A stretch of DNA of 64,000 nt from Caballeronia sp. M1242 (GCF_017220215.1 NZ_CP071129.1:2232001-2296000), one strand, 5' to 3'. Shown: positions 37,413 through 47,387, counted from the first letter of the stretch. The notes: generated by a model from the letters alone, not told the origin. Translations and numbers: made by a program.

Positions 37413-38515
37413 TCGATCGTCGCACCGGCCAGCCCCAGCAGGCGCGCGCGCGTTCCGCGCGGCCCATCCGTCCGCCTCGCGAGCGAGGCACGGGCAAGGC
37501 GTTCGCGCTCGCGGCCGTCATGCATTTGCTGCTCGGCTGGCTGCTCTATCACGGCATCAACTGGCAGAACAACACGCCGGCCGGCGCCGAAGCCGAAATC
37601 TGGACCGACATTCCCGACATGTCCGCGCCGACGCCGCGCCCCGCTCCTCCGCCGCCCGCGCCTGCAAAGGCGCAGCCCGCGCCGCCGCCCGCGAGAGACG
37701 AGCAGGCGGACATCGCGTTGCAGGAGAAAAAGCGCAAGCAGCAGGAAGCCGCCGCGCGCGAGGCGCAACTTGCCGAGCAGCGTCGCGAGCAGCAGCAAGC
37801 GCAGCAGCAGGCGCAGCAAGAAGCGGAGGCGAAACGTCAGCAGCAACTCGCCGCGCAAGCGGCCGCAGCAGCCGCGGCGCAGAAGGCGATGCAAGACAAG
37901 CAGAAACAGATCGAGAAGCAGCGTCAGGCGGAACTGCAGAAGCAACAACAGCAAGCCAAGGCGCAGCAAGAGAAGGAACGTCAGCAGCAAGCCGAGGCGC
38001 AGAAGGCGGAACAGCTCAAGGCCGAGCAACAGCAGGCGCAGAAGGAAGCCCGCGCGAAGGCCGACGCCGAAGCGAAAGCCAAGGCGCAGGCAAAGGCGAA
38101 GGCCGATGCGGAAGCGAAAGCGAAGGTCGACGCCGAGCGCCGTGCGCGGCTCGCCGCGCTGCAAGGCCAGTTGGGCGGCGGCACGAGTTCGAGCGGCGAA
38201 GGCCTCGCGAAGAGCGGCACGGGCCGGGGCGCGGGCGGCAACGCGACGTCGCCCGGCTATGCCGAGAAGGTGCAGCGGCGCGTGCGGCCGAATATCGTCT
38301 GGGCCGGTGAGACCGCAGGGCTCGAAACCGTCGTGTCGGTCCGTTGTTCGCCGTCGGGCACGCTGCTCTCGGCGAGCATCAGCCGGTCGAGCGGCAACGA
38401 GCAATGGGATCAGGCGGCGCTTCGCGCGGTGCAGCGTTCGGACCCGATGCCCGTCGATGTCGACGGCAAGGCGCCCGATCATTTCACCATCACGCTGCGG
38501 CCGGCTGGAGGCTGA
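37409..38515 (+). CDS. tolA: Tol-Pal envelope-spanning protein TolA
   Basis: A 368-residue protein: a membrane anchor near 30-50 (L-A-A-V-M-H-L-L-L-G-W), a Pro-rich stretch, a very long Gln/Ala/Lys/Glu helical domain (about 95-255), and a globular TonB/TolA C-terminal domain. The DNA of the helical part is highly repetitive (CAG/GCG-rich). It connects the TolQR motor to TolB and Pal. Confidence 0.94.
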   Translation: MIDRRTGQPQQARARSARPIRPPRERGTGKAFALAAVMHLLLGWLLYHGINWQNNTPAGAEAEIWTDIPDMSAPTPRPAPPPPAPAKAQPAPPPARDEQADIALQEKKRKQQEAAAREAQLAEQRREQQQAQQQAQQEAEAKRQQQLAAQAAAAAAAQKAMQDKQKQIEKQRQAELQKQQQQAKAQQEKERQQQAEAQKAEQLKAEQQQAQKEARAKADAEAKAKAQAKAKADAEAKAKVDAERRARLAALQGQLGGGTSSSGEGLAKSGTGRGAGGNATSPGYAEKVQRRVRPNIVWAGETAGLETVVSVRCSPSGTLLSASISRSSGNEQWDQAALRAVQRSDPMPVDVDGKAPDHFTITLRPAGG

Positions 38516-38622
38516 TTCGGCCAGCGTGCGAGGCGCTTTGCGCTGGGAACGAATCGTGCAACCGGGGGTCTGTTCTGCATTCCCCAGACACTTGAAAACG
38601 CTTTTTTCGGAACCTAAACAGC

Positions 38623-39915
38623 ATGAGTTTGATGACGAAGCTTGGCCTGAGAACGCTGGTCGCATCCTGCCTGATCGCAGCCGGCACTGCCGCACACGCC
38701 CAGTTGAACGTGCTCGTCACCGGCGTCGGTTCGACTCAGTTCCCGATCGCGACGGCCAATTTCGCCAACGAGGCGAACTCGCCGCAGCAGATCAGCGCGA
38801 TCATTCGTCAGGACCTGCAGAGGAGCGGCAAGTTCACGAACATCGACGCGGGCAGCACGCCGGTTTCGGAGACCGAATCCGTCGATCTGGGCGCGTGGAA
38901 GGCCAAGGGCGCGGACGCGTTCGTGTCGGGCAGCGTCACGCGCCTGTCGAACGGCCAGTACGAAGTGCGCTTTCGCCTCTATGACACGGTGAAGCAGCAG
39001 AATCTCGGCGGCCTGTCGCTCGTCAGCGCGGAAAGCGGCCTGCGCATGAGCGCTCACAAGATTGCGGATTACATCTACGCCAAGCTGCTCGGCGGCCGGG
39101 GCGTGTTCGCCACGCGCTTGTCGTATGTCATCCAGACGGGCGGGCGCTATCAGTTGCAGATTTCGGATTCGGACGGACAGGACGCGAAGATCGCCCTTTC
39201 CAGCCCGGAACCGATCATCTCGCCGGCATGGTCGCCGGACGGCACGAAGGTCGCGTACGTGTCCTTCGAGAAGAAGAAGCCCGTCGTCTACATTCACGAC
39301 CTGCCGACGGGACGCCGCATCGTCGTGTCGAATCAGAAGGGCAACAACAGCGCGCCGGCGTGGTCGCCTGACGGCCGCAAGCTCGCGGTCGCGCTGTCGC
39401 GCACCGGCAATACGCAGATTTTCGAAGTCAACGCGGACGGCACCGGCCTGCGCCGTCTGACACAAGGCAGTTCCATCGATACCGAGCCGGCCTACTCGCC
39501 CGATGGCAACTCCATCTACTTTACGAGCGATCGCGGCGGCCAACCGCAGATCTACAGAATGCCGGCGGCGGGGGAATCTGCCGGCGCGGCCCAGCGGGTC
39601 ACGTTCACGGGCAGCTACAACACGAGCCCGCGCGTGAGCCCGGACGGCAAGCAACTCGCGTACATTTCGCGCACCGGCGGCGGCTTCAAGCTGTATTTGC
39701 AGGACCTCGGGTCCGGCACGGCAACGGGGCTGACCGACACGACGCATGACGAATCGCCGAGCTTCGCGGCGAATGGTCAGTACATCCTCTACGCCACCCA
39801 AGTGAACGGACGTGGCGTGTTGGCAGCCGTGTCGACCGATGGTCGCACGCGGCAAGTCTTGTCCGTACAGGGCGGCGCGGTGCGCGAGCCGTCCTGGGGT
39901 CCGTTCATGCAATAA
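38623..39915 (+). CDS. tolB: Tol-Pal periplasmic protein TolB
   Basis: A 430-residue protein with a Sec signal peptide ending near A-A-H-A, an N-terminal alpha/beta domain and a six-bladed WD40-like propeller seen as repeated S-P-D-G blocks (W-S-P-D-G-T-K, W-S-P-D-G-R-K, Y-S-P-D-G-N-S, V-S-P-D-G-K-Q). It binds Pal and TolA. Confidence 0.97.
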   Translation: MSLMTKLGLRTLVASCLIAAGTAAHAQLNVLVTGVGSTQFPIATANFANEANSPQQISAIIRQDLQRSGKFTNIDAGSTPVSETESVDLGAWKAKGADAFVSGSVTRLSNGQYEVRFRLYDTVKQQNLGGLSLVSAESGLRMSAHKIADYIYAKLLGGRGVFATRLSYVIQTGGRYQLQISDSDGQDAKIALSSPEPIISPAWSPDGTKVAYVSFEKKKPVVYIHDLPTGRRIVVSNQKGNNSAPAWSPDGRKLAVALSRTGNTQIFEVNADGTGLRRLTQGSSIDTEPAYSPDGNSIYFTSDRGGQPQIYRMPAAGESAGAAQRVTFTGSYNTSPRVSPDGKQLAYISRTGGGFKLYLQDLGSGTATGLTDTTHDESPSFAANGQYILYATQVNGRGVLAAVSTDGRTRQVLSVQGGAVREPSWGPFMQ

Positions 39916-39969
39916 GTCCAGCAATACGTTTCACCTACAACGTTCAGCTACAACACAAGGAGAGGTACC

Positions 39970-40476
39970 ATGATGTCGAAACTCCGTATCGGCCTGGCAG
40001 TTGCAATGGTCGGCGCATTGGCCGCGTGTCATTCGGGCGTGAAGCTCGATGAAGGCGCAAACAAGGGTGCGGTGAGCACGCAGCCCAACCCGACGGACGT
40101 GAAGCAAGTCAACATCGACCCGCTGAACGATCCGAACAGCCCGCTCGCCAAGCGCAGCATCTATTTCGACTTCGACAGCTATGCCGTGAAGGACGACTAT
40201 CAGCCGCTGCTGCAACAACATTCGTCGTATCTGAAGAGCCATCCGGAGCGTCACGTCCTGATTCAGGGCAACACCGACGAACGCGGCACGAGCGAGTACA
40301 ACCTCGCGCTCGGCCAGAAGCGCGCGGAAGCCGTGCGTCGCGCGATGTCGCTGATGGGCGTGGCCGATTCGCAGATGGAAGCCGTGAGCCTCGGCAAGGA
40401 AAAGCCGACGGCGACGGGTCACGACGAGTCGTCGTACGCGCAGAACCGCCGCGCGGATCTCGTGTACCAGCAGTAA
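39970..40476 (+). CDS. pal: Peptidoglycan-associated lipoprotein Pal
   Basis: A 168-residue outer-membrane lipoprotein. The lipobox L-A-A-C puts the acylated Cys at 20, and the OmpA-like peptidoglycan-binding domain includes Y-F-D-F-D-S-Y and G-N-T-D-E-R-G-T. Two adjacent ATGs (39970 and 39973) follow an AAGGAGAGG site; either may be used. Confidence 0.96.
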   Translation: MMSKLRIGLAVAMVGALAACHSGVKLDEGANKGAVSTQPNPTDVKQVNIDPLNDPNSPLAKRSIYFDFDSYAVKDDYQPLLQQHSSYLKSHPERHVLIQGNTDERGTSEYNLALGQKRAEAVRRAMSLMGVADSQMEAVSLGKEKPTATGHDESSYAQNRRADLVYQQ

Positions 40477-40512
40477 TCGAACTAACGTAACCAGTCACGG
40501 GTGAGTCGCCCT

Positions 40513-41262
40513 ATGTTGTATCGCTTTCCCTTGCTGCGCGCTGCCGCAGCCGCGTGTGTAGTTGGTTCGGCAATGCTCGGCGTGCCCGCGCACGCCGGCG
40601 TCTTCGACGACAACGAAGCGCGCAAAGCCGTGCTCGATCTGCGCACCAAGACCGATGGCCTCACGAATCAGTTGCAGGCTGCGCAGCGCACGATCCTCGA
40701 TCAGCAGAATCGCCTCGACCAGCTGAATCAGCAGCTCGCGACGGTTCGCGGCCAGAACGAGGACCTGGCGAACCAGGTGGCCACGCTGCAAAAGCAGCAG
40801 AAGGACTATTACGCCGATCTCGATACGCGCTTGAAGAAGTTCGAGCCGCAGCAGCAGACCATCGACGGCGTGACGGGTTCGGTGCAGCCCGGCGAGACGG
40901 AAGCGTTCAACGCAGCGTCGACCGAGTTCCGTAACGGTGATTACAAGAGTGCCGCGGCGTCGTTCAAGGCGTTCGTCGCGAAGTACCCGCAAAGCCCGTA
41001 TCAGCCGACCGCGCAGTACTGGCTCGGCAACGCGTTGTATGCGCAGCGCGACTACAAGGGCTCGACCGCGATCTGGCAGAATCTGGTGAAGACGTACCCC
41101 ACGCATCCGCGAGCACCCGAAGCGTTGCTCGCAATCGCGAATAACCAGATCGAACAGGGCCAGAAATCGGCTGCGAAGCAGACGCTCCAACAGATCATCT
41201 CGCAGTATTCGGGCACTGAAGTCGCGCAGACGGCGCAAAGCAAGATGTCGCAGGTGAAGTAA
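40513..41262 (+). CDS. cpoB: Cell division coordinator CpoB (YbgF)
   Basis: A 249-residue periplasmic protein: signal peptide ending V-P-A-H-A, a Gln-rich coiled coil (about 40-110), and TPR repeats at the C-terminus (F-R-N-G-D-Y-K-S-A-A, Y-W-L-G-N-A-L-Y-A). It links Tol-Pal constriction to PBP1B. The ATG at 40513 is chosen because GGGTGAG lies upstream; the in-frame GTG at 40501 is possible. Confidence 0.93.
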   Translation: MLYRFPLLRAAAAACVVGSAMLGVPAHAGVFDDNEARKAVLDLRTKTDGLTNQLQAAQRTILDQQNRLDQLNQQLATVRGQNEDLANQVATLQKQQKDYYADLDTRLKKFEPQQQTIDGVTGSVQPGETEAFNAASTEFRNGDYKSAAASFKAFVAKYPQSPYQPTAQYWLGNALYAQRDYKGSTAIWQNLVKTYPTHPRAPEALLAIANNQIEQGQKSAAKQTLQQIISQYSGTEVAQTAQSKMSQVK

Positions 41263-41305
41263 GCGGAGCTTTCGGGCTTCTCCGGTTCCGCGCCTCTCGT
41301 TGAAG

Positions 41306-41340
41306 AACGCTCGCGGGCACGCATGCCGCGGGCGTTTTTC
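41306..41340 (+). terminator. Terminator of the tol-pal operon
   Basis: AACGCTCGCGGGCA pairs with TGCCGCGGGCGTT across a short loop (one G-T pair and one bulge), followed by TTTTC. Confidence 0.8.
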
Positions 41341-41365
41341 TTGAGCGGGTTATGGCGATATACGG

Positions 41366-41395
41366 TTGACAGTATTCGAGATCGCCGCTTATAAT
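41366..41395 (+). promoter_or_regulatory. Promoter of the tRNA-Lys gene
   Basis: TTGACA (41366-41371) and TATAAT (41390-41395) are both perfect consensus boxes, 18 bp apart, 12 bp ahead of the tRNA. Confidence 0.85.
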
Positions 41396-41407
41396 TTCGC
41401 CTCTTTC

Positions 41408-41483
41408 GGGTCGTTAGCTCAGCTGGTAGAGCAGCGGACTTTTAATCCGTTGGTCGCAGGTTCGAATCCCGCACGGCCTACCA
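41408..41483 (+). tRNA. tRNA-Lys, anticodon UUU
   Basis: A 76-nt cloverleaf. Acceptor arm GGGTCGT pairs with ACGGCCT (two G-T pairs), the D arm is AGCTCAGCTGGTAGAGC, the anticodon loop CTTTTAA has TTT at 41441-41443, the T arm is GCAGGTTCGAATCCCGC, and CCA is encoded at 41481-41483. Confidence 0.97.
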
Positions 41484-41494
41484 AAGATCAAGAA

Positions 41495-41522
41495 GGGCCT
41501 GCCGTCTCGGCAGGCCCTTTTT
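41495..41522 (+). terminator. Terminator after tRNA-Lys
   Basis: GGGCCTGCCG (41495-41504) pairs perfectly with CGGCAGGCCC (41508-41517), 3-nt loop, then TTTTTC. Confidence 0.92.
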
Positions 41523-42151
41523 CTTTGCCTAATGCGGGCAAACAGCGCTTTGCCGGAAATCTACTGGAACGCGATCACGCGAGCCAAGCCGATTGACCTT
41601 GCTTTGAACCGCATCGGACATTCGTCGCGCAACGCGGCAACCACTGCCCTGTGGGAATGCGCCGCCGAGTCGGCGAACTCATTCACCGCACATTCCACAC
41701 TCGCAGCAAGCCCAACAATGGAGCCGACACATCGAATCGGAAATCGACTGCGGCGCCAATATCGACAGCCTACCTCTCAGACTAGATATCGGCCACTTCC
41801 GACACCGGAAGGAAAGCAGTCCTCCGAAGTGATCGCAAGGCGCGAGGCATAACCGAACCGCCAACGTTGAGATCACCGCCGTCGGTCGATTGAATAAGGT
41901 CAGCCGCCATCAGAGAAGCGTTCAGCTTTCCTTTCGACGCCTCGGACCAAGAGTTGACTTCGCATGTCCGCACTTTTGGCGGCTGCTTTGGTATCGCGTC
42001 GGCGCAATCTCACTGCAAAGGGGCAATGTCCAATATCAAAGTCAAGGTAAGTCTTTGCTATATTGCTCGCCATACGATTCGAAAGAAAATAATCACAGGC
42101 GCTTCCGGTTATGCGTACCGCCGAATCGCCTCGCCAACTTTCGGAGTTGAT
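41523..42151. other. Gene-poor junction between tRNA-Lys and the histidine kinase
   Basis: About 630 bp with no supportable gene. By eye it is more A/T-rich than sequence to the left of the tRNA. Frames open here have no pattern of codon use or family features. A GGGGCAAT half-site at 42020-42027, followed by TCCAATATCA, weakly resembles the TTGCCC operators further right. It may be the left junction of an insert. Confidence 0.5.
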
Positions 42152-44089
42152 ATGCCCGAGGGAGTTGCGACACGGAATGTTCAAACGCCCCGCTCCGCAC
42201 GATTGAATCGTTGGAGCCTTTGTTGGCTGGGCTTAATGCTTTGGTTTCTCTCCAACGCCATTCACGCAGGCGAGCCGTGGCGAGTCGTCATTCTTCCGGG
42301 CGCCGATCCTACGCAGCCAGCGGTAGCCATCCAAATCCGAGCGCTGCGTAGCGCGCTGACCGCTGCTGCACCGGATGGCGTCGAGTTCTACACCGATTCG
42401 CTCGATGAATTGCGATTCGACAGCAGCGACTTGACTCCACAGTTTCTCGCGCTCCTCAAGAAGAAGTATGAGAACAAACGAATCGATTTGGTTATTGGCA
42501 TCGCCGACTTCGCGCTCGACTTCACCACGCGATACCACACGGACATCTGGCCCAAGGCATCCATTCTGATTACAAGTATCGACGAGAGCCGCGTCGCCCG
42601 AATACCTCCGGATTTTGCCTATATTGCCTGGCATTTCGACGCCGACAATACGATTGCACTGGCGGAAGCCATCCAGCCGCACGCGACGCAACTCGTCATC
42701 GTGGCGGGAAACAGCAATTTCGACGATTTCACCGCGCGGCTCGCCGAACAGGCGGCTCGCTCGCGCCGTTCCCGAAATTGGGACGTCAAGGTTTGGAGCG
42801 GACTGACACTGAACGAATTGCAAGGCCGGCTGAATGCACTCGACGCGTCCACCGCAGCGGTCGTCTACACGACGATGTATCGCGACCGTGAGGGTCGAAC
42901 CTTCTTCCCATTCGAAGTCGTCGCTCCGATTGCGCGTGCGTCGCGTGCTCCGATCTACGGCTGGTATCCGACCTACCTCGATCAAGGCTTGATAGGCGGC
43001 GCGGTTATCAGCTACGAGGATAACGGACGTCGCGCCGGCGGTCTTGCCGCGTCTATTTTGCTGGGCAAAGTATCGGCTCATGGTGCGACCTTGCCCACGA
43101 TGCGCTCTCGTTGCATCGTCGACCGAACTCAGTCCGACAGGTTGGCGATCCACTCCTCCCTGATCCCGGACGACTGCGAGCAAATCAACGTTCCTCCATC
43201 GCTCTGGAATCAGTATCGGGGCACCGTCCTCTTCGTGGCCGCCGTGGTGGGACTACAAGCTTTGACCATCGCCGCCCTGCTCTGGCAGCATCGCAAGCGA
43301 AGATTCGCGGAAGAAGCGGCAACGGTACGTGCCAACGAACTAGCCAGAGCCGCGCGCATTTCGTCTGCCGGTGAACTGAGCGCCTCGATTGCGCACGAAG
43401 TCGGTCAGCCGCTAGGCGCCATTCTTAGCAATGCCGATGCGGCCGGGTTGATCTTGGAGCATGGCGAGCCCGAAGTGCCCGAACTTCAGCAGATCCTCGC
43501 CGACGTGCGCCGCGATGCAGCGCGCGCAAGTCAGGTCGTACAGCGCTTGCGCGATTTGCTGCGAAAGCAGCCCGTCGAGTTCATCGAGCTCAACTTGAAT
43601 TCGACCGTCGAGGAGACACTGACCTTGTTGGCCCCCGAGGCTCGGCGGCGCCGTATCGCAATCGAGTCGGAGCTCGCACCGGCTTGTCCTGACATCGTTG
43701 GCGACCGGATTCAGCTTCAGCAGGTCCTTCTCAATCTCTCAGTCAATGCGATGGACGCAATGCATGAGACGGAACACACAGAGCGCCTTCTCACGATACT
43801 GACGCGGCCCGGCGAACACGGCATCGAACTGACCGTCGCGGACCGCGGTCACGGCATCCCCGAAGCCATGCGATCGACGCTCTTCGACTCTTTCGCCACC
43901 ACTAAGCCTCATGGCATGGGTCTTGGACTCTCGATTGCGCGGACCATCGTCGAGCTTCATGGCGGCACCATCGTAGCTCGCTCCAGAGAAGGGGGTGGCA
44001 GTGAATTCGTGGTATGGCTTCCCTCTGCATCGAGAAGCCGATTCCGCGCGCAGCACAAGCCAGATCGCAACGCGGCGCGCGAAACGTAA
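42152..44089 (+). CDS. Sensor histidine kinase with a periplasmic ABC-substrate-binding-like domain
   Basis: A 645-residue kinase. A signal/anchor segment (about 19-38, ending A-I-H-A) is followed by a large periplasmic domain (about 40-350) resembling the ABC substrate-binding family of COG2984. A membrane segment at about 357-378 comes next, then HisKA (S-I-A-H-E-V-G-Q-P-L, H415) and HATPase (N-A-M-D-A-M, D-R-G-H-G-I-P, G-M-G-L-G-L). All phosphotransfer boxes are intact. Start at 42152 has CGGAG 6 bp upstream; a longer frame from 41954 does not look like protein. There is no adjacent response regulator; two lie 3-4 kb downstream. Confidence 0.88.
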   Translation: MPEGVATRNVQTPRSARLNRWSLCWLGLMLWFLSNAIHAGEPWRVVILPGADPTQPAVAIQIRALRSALTAAAPDGVEFYTDSLDELRFDSSDLTPQFLALLKKKYENKRIDLVIGIADFALDFTTRYHTDIWPKASILITSIDESRVARIPPDFAYIAWHFDADNTIALAEAIQPHATQLVIVAGNSNFDDFTARLAEQAARSRRSRNWDVKVWSGLTLNELQGRLNALDASTAAVVYTTMYRDREGRTFFPFEVVAPIARASRAPIYGWYPTYLDQGLIGGAVISYEDNGRRAGGLAASILLGKVSAHGATLPTMRSRCIVDRTQSDRLAIHSSLIPDDCEQINVPPSLWNQYRGTVLFVAAVVGLQALTIAALLWQHRKRRFAEEAATVRANELARAARISSAGELSASIAHEVGQPLGAILSNADAAGLILEHGEPEVPELQQILADVRRDAARASQVVQRLRDLLRKQPVEFIELNLNSTVEETLTLLAPEARRRRIAIESELAPACPDIVGDRIQLQQVLLNLSVNAMDAMHETEHTERLLTILTRPGEHGIELTVADRGHGIPEAMRSTLFDSFATTKPHGMGLGLSIARTIVELHGGTIVARSREGGGSEFVVWLPSASRSRFRAQHKPDRNAARET

Positions 44090-44116
44090 CAAAGACAGCG
44101 TGGTCGAACGCGGACT

Positions 44117-46084
44117 TCAAGGCTCTGCAATGGTGAACCAGAAGTCGAATTTGTCGAAGTTTCCTAGCATGTCTTTGAATTTGGCCGAGTCTCCGTCGAT
44201 CCTGACCTGACCGCTTTCAGCGAGGTTGCCGAGCTTGACCTTTCCGAGGGCGATGTCGTCAAGCGTCGTGCGATTCAACGTGACGGTGCCGTCCACCTTG
44301 TCGAGCTGCTTGTTCTTTCGGTAATTCATCACCCCATTCTTAAGCGTCAACACATACTGCTCTTTCGTGTCCGGGAAGTTCAGGTTGTAGACATATGACT
44401 TCGCGCCCGCTCTGGGTCCGTCGAGGTGAATGGCTAGGAAGTCGAGGAACATGTCGGTGGTCATACCGCGAATGATGTCTGGCGAACTCGTATTGGGCGT
44501 CGCCGCCTTTTGTACCCCGCCGCGCAACTCCTGCGCGCCCGAGAGATAAAAGTTGCGCGCCGGGCCTGACTCGGCCTGATAGCCGAGTTGCTCCAGCGCG
44601 TCCGCTTCGACGTTGCGCGCCTCACGGTTCTGAGGATCGGCAAAGACGACCTTGTTCGCGACGGTCGCAGCCCAGCGATAATCTCCTTGCTTGTAGGCGG
44701 CCTTCGCCGTATCGACCATCTTGGTGGCGCCGACCATCGCGACGTACTTCTTAGCCTCCTCTGCGGGCGGATACGGATTGAAGTTCGCCGGGTTGCCGTC
44801 CCAGAATCCGAGATAGAGTTGGTATGTCGCTCGGACGTTGTGCCTGAGATCACCGTAATAGCTTCGGTTGTAGAACTCCTTGGCGAGGCTGTCGGGTAGC
44901 TTGAACTGCTCGGCGATCTCGTTCATCGTCAGACCCTGGTTGGCCATGCGCAGCACCTGGTCGTTGATGTACTTGTACAGATCGCGCTGCTTCTCGAGAT
45001 GCTCAACGACGCGCTGATTGCCCCACTGCGGCCAATGGTGGCTGCCGAACGACACCACGGCATCGCTGCCCCACATGTCGATGGTTTCATCCAGCGTGCT
45101 CGTCCATTTCTGTGCGCTGCGCACCTTTGCCCCGCGCAGCGTGAGAAGGTTATGCAGCGTGTGATTGGCGTCCTCCGCCAGGTCGATCGCCTTGAACTGC
45201 GGGAAGTAGAAGAGCATCTCCGCGGGCGCTTCGGTGCCGGGCGCCATCTGGAAAACAACGTCGATGCCGTCGATTGTCATCTTGTCGCCAGTCTTCCCGA
45301 TGATCTTGTTAGGCGCGAAGAGCGTGATCGTGCCCGCCGCGGTCGTGAGTCCGAGACCGCCGCCGACTGTCCCTTCGGGGTTCTTCGGCAGCAGATTGCC
45401 GTACATGTATGACGCGCGCCGGCTCATCACATTGCCGGCGAAGACATTCTCGCTGACGGCTTCCTCCATGAACCCTTCGGGAGCGACGACCGGGATCTTG
45501 CCCGAGCGCGCGTCCGCCTCGTCGACAACCGCTCGAATGCCGGCGAAGTGATCGACGTGCGAATGCGTGAAGATTACGCCGGTCACGGGCAATCGCTCGA
45601 CCTTGTCGTTGACCAGATCGAGCGCAGCCTTCGCGGTCTCGGTGGAAGTCAACGGATCGATGACCACCCAGCCCGTCTTTCCGCGAATAAAAGTCATGTT
45701 CGCGAGGTCGATGTTGCGCACCTGATAGATGCCATCGACCACCTTGAAGAGTCCGCGCGTGGACAGTAGCTCCGACTGTCGCCATAGGCTGGGATTCACG
45801 GTGGCCGGAGCCGGACCGTTCCCGTGCAGAAAGTCATACTGAGAAAGATCGATGACGGTGTTGCCAGCGGCGCCTTTTATCACGGCACTCGGCAGATCGG
45901 CGATGAACCCGCGACGCACGTCTTCGAAATCTTGCGTGTTCGAGAACGGCAGATAGTCTGCGACCGCCTGGTTGGCCTTGCGCGTGGCGTCGGTCGCGGG
46001 ATTGGGCGCGGCGCTCGTCATGTTCCCTGTCGCGTCAAAAGCCATGATGGCGAGTGCGGCCAGCCAGCTGAGTTTCGTGGACAT
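44117..46084 (-). CDS. SdsA-type alkyl sulfatase
   Basis: A 655-residue exported enzyme: signal peptide at the N-terminus, then a metallo-beta-lactamase fold with T-H-S-H-V-D-H at 173-179 binding two zinc ions, an alkyl-sulfatase dimerisation domain, and a C-terminal SCP2-like domain. Pseudomonas SdsA1 has the same layout and cleaves SDS-like primary alkyl sulfates to the alcohol and sulfate. Its promoter region (46085-46485) carries TTGCCC palindromes shared with the response-regulator gene. Substrate range is inferred from the family. Confidence 0.9.
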   Translation of the reverse strand: MSTKLSWLAALAIMAFDATGNMTSAAPNPATDATRKANQAVADYLPFSNTQDFEDVRRGFIADLPSAVIKGAAGNTVIDLSQYDFLHGNGPAPATVNPSLWRQSELLSTRGLFKVVDGIYQVRNIDLANMTFIRGKTGWVVIDPLTSTETAKAALDLVNDKVERLPVTGVIFTHSHVDHFAGIRAVVDEADARSGKIPVVAPEGFMEEAVSENVFAGNVMSRRASYMYGNLLPKNPEGTVGGGLGLTTAAGTITLFAPNKIIGKTGDKMTIDGIDVVFQMAPGTEAPAEMLFYFPQFKAIDLAEDANHTLHNLLTLRGAKVRSAQKWTSTLDETIDMWGSDAVVSFGSHHWPQWGNQRVVEHLEKQRDLYKYINDQVLRMANQGLTMNEIAEQFKLPDSLAKEFYNRSYYGDLRHNVRATYQLYLGFWDGNPANFNPYPPAEEAKKYVAMVGATKMVDTAKAAYKQGDYRWAATVANKVVFADPQNREARNVEADALEQLGYQAESGPARNFYLSGAQELRGGVQKAATPNTSSPDIIRGMTTDMFLDFLAIHLDGPRAGAKSYVYNLNFPDTKEQYVLTLKNGVMNYRKNKQLDKVDGTVTLNRTTLDDIALGKVKLGNLAESGQVRIDGDSAKFKDMLGNFDKFDFWFTIAEP

Positions 46085-46168
46085 GTTCTACCCCTGTTGG
46101 AAAGAACGACGTTCAGAATCATTCACGTCAACGATGGTGTGCGCCATAGGGATATCGGGCAACGGCTG

Positions 46169-46184
46169 TTGCCCCCGGGGGCAA
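46169..46184. promoter_or_regulatory. Operator A, TTGCCC-N4-GGGCAA
   Basis: A perfect 6+6 palindrome with a CCGG centre, 85 bp upstream of the alkyl sulfatase start. A reverse half (GGGCAA at 46158-46163) lies just to the left. Confidence 0.7.
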
Positions 46185-46206
46185 TCGGTCCGCAGCCGAG
46201 GTTGGA

Positions 46207-46243
46207 TTGCCCCCGAGGGCAATTGCATTGCCCGTCTTCCCAA
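46207..46243. promoter_or_regulatory. Operator B plus half-site C, shared promoter module
   Basis: Perfect palindrome TTGCCC-CCGA-GGGCAA (46207-46222), then a second TTGCCC at 46228, 21 bp from the start of the first, followed by TCCCAATA. The same arrangement with the same 21-bp step recurs at 48017-48053. Similarity continues to ACACT.GGA at 46268-46276, at the same offset in both places. Confidence 0.72.
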
Positions 46244-46301
46244 TATCACGGCTGGTCATCTGGTGAGACACTTGGAGACAAACCGTTCTTCGACGTCCGA
46301 G

Positions 46302-46502
46302 ATGCGCCCATCAGACGAACAGCCGAATGGCACCGTGAGCACCGGATTCGAGCATCCTTCTCGAGCGTTGACGATGCAGCCTTTCGCCAACAGCGACGAA
46401 TTGGTCCGATACGCTTCAAACGTACGGGCGCCGCTACGCGCGCATGTTCAAGCCCTGACTCCCACGGGCCCGGAAGGAGGCAAGCGTGCCAGAACTGGTT
46501 AG
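46302..46502 (+). CDS. Possible small ORF ahead of the DUF4239 gene
   Basis: A 66-codon frame (M-R-P-S-D-E-Q-P-N-G-T-V) between operator C and the DUF4239 gene, overlapping the latter by 17 bp. No clear ribosome binding site and no recognised family. It could be a leader peptide or chance; listed only because the gap would otherwise be a long leader. Confidence 0.2.
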   Translation: MRPSDEQPNGTVSTGFEHPSRALTMQPFANSDELVRYASNVRAPLRAHVQALTPTGPEGGKRARTG

Positions 46503-47250
46503 CCATCCGATTGTTTTTCTCGTGCTCACCTTGTTCGTCATGTCAGCCGCCGCCTACTTTGGCTCGCTATTGCGCCGAGCGCGACCGATGGCAGACGACA
46601 TGCGCGAGCACTTCGGCGTTGTGCAGTCGGCGGCTCTCACCCTTCTTGCTCTGGTCATCGGTTTCAGCCTGTCCATGGCGGTGGGCCGCTACGATCAGCG
46701 CAAGAACCTCGAGGAAGAGGAAGCGAATGCTATCGGGACGGAGTTGCTGCGTGCGGAACTGTTACCGGCGGCGCAGGCTTCTGAGATCCGTACGCTTTTG
46801 CCGCAGTACGCCGCTCAGCGAATCAGCTTTTATCAGACCGGTGACGGCGATGAACTGCAGCAAATCAACACGGCGACGGCTCGCTTGCAATCCAGCCTTT
46901 GGACGGCCGCTCGCTCCGGTGCGAATGCGCAACCAGGCCCGCTCTCTGCACTCGCAATCGCTGGCATGAACGACGTCATCAATACGCAGGGTTATACACA
47001 GGCTGCCTGGTGGAACCATATTCCGACCTCTGCATGGGCGCTCATGCTCATCATCGGTTTCTTCTGCAACGTTCTGATCGGGTACGGAACGCGAAGCTCG
47101 AGACCGGGCAGACGCCTCCTCATGATCATGCCGTTGATTGTTTCGATCTCGTTCACGCTAATCGCGGATATTGATAGCCCGCGAAACGGGCTCATCCGCG
47201 TGAAACCGCAAAACCTCATGGCGACGGCCGCTGCAATGCCCCGCCAGTAG
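46486..47250 (+). CDS. DUF4239 (bestrophin-like) membrane protein
   Basis: A 254-residue protein starting at GTG with a very strong GGAAGGAGG site. Two membrane segments at the N-terminus (about 8-28 and 48-66) and two near the C-terminus (about 185-205 and 213-232) enclose a soluble helical region, as in the DUF4239 bestrophin-like family. Function is unknown; an ion channel role is suggested only by fold similarity. It sits between the sulfatase operator and the response regulators. Confidence 0.82.
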   Translation: MPELVSHPIVFLVLTLFVMSAAAYFGSLLRRARPMADDMREHFGVVQSAALTLLALVIGFSLSMAVGRYDQRKNLEEEEANAIGTELLRAELLPAAQASEIRTLLPQYAAQRISFYQTGDGDELQQINTATARLQSSLWTAARSGANAQPGPLSALAIAGMNDVINTQGYTQAAWWNHIPTSAWALMLIIGFFCNVLIGYGTRSSRPGRRLLMIMPLIVSISFTLIADIDSPRNGLIRVKPQNLMATAAAMPRQ

Positions 47251-47387
47251 CGCGCGCCGAGCGACGCACGGCTTGGCTCAAAGTTGTGATATCTGTGTGA
47301 GGGCGAGAAGACGCAACCGCTAACGCCCGTACGCCGAAGGCGCGATCTCCGTGCTACGCACAGGGCGACAAACCGAGGACGCGAGAC

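Larger units (their letters stand above)
46085..46485. other. Divergent regulatory region, alkyl sulfatase / DUF4239
   Basis: A 401-bp region between divergent genes. It holds palindromes A (46169-46184) and B plus half-site C (46207-46243), and a short frame (46302-46502) of doubtful status. No sigma70 boxes at good spacing were found. Confidence 0.7.

Noticed and set aside
41532-41852. 106-codon frame downstream of tRNA-Lys
   Set aside because: No protein-like pattern and no Shine-Dalgarno; listed only as gene-poor sequence.
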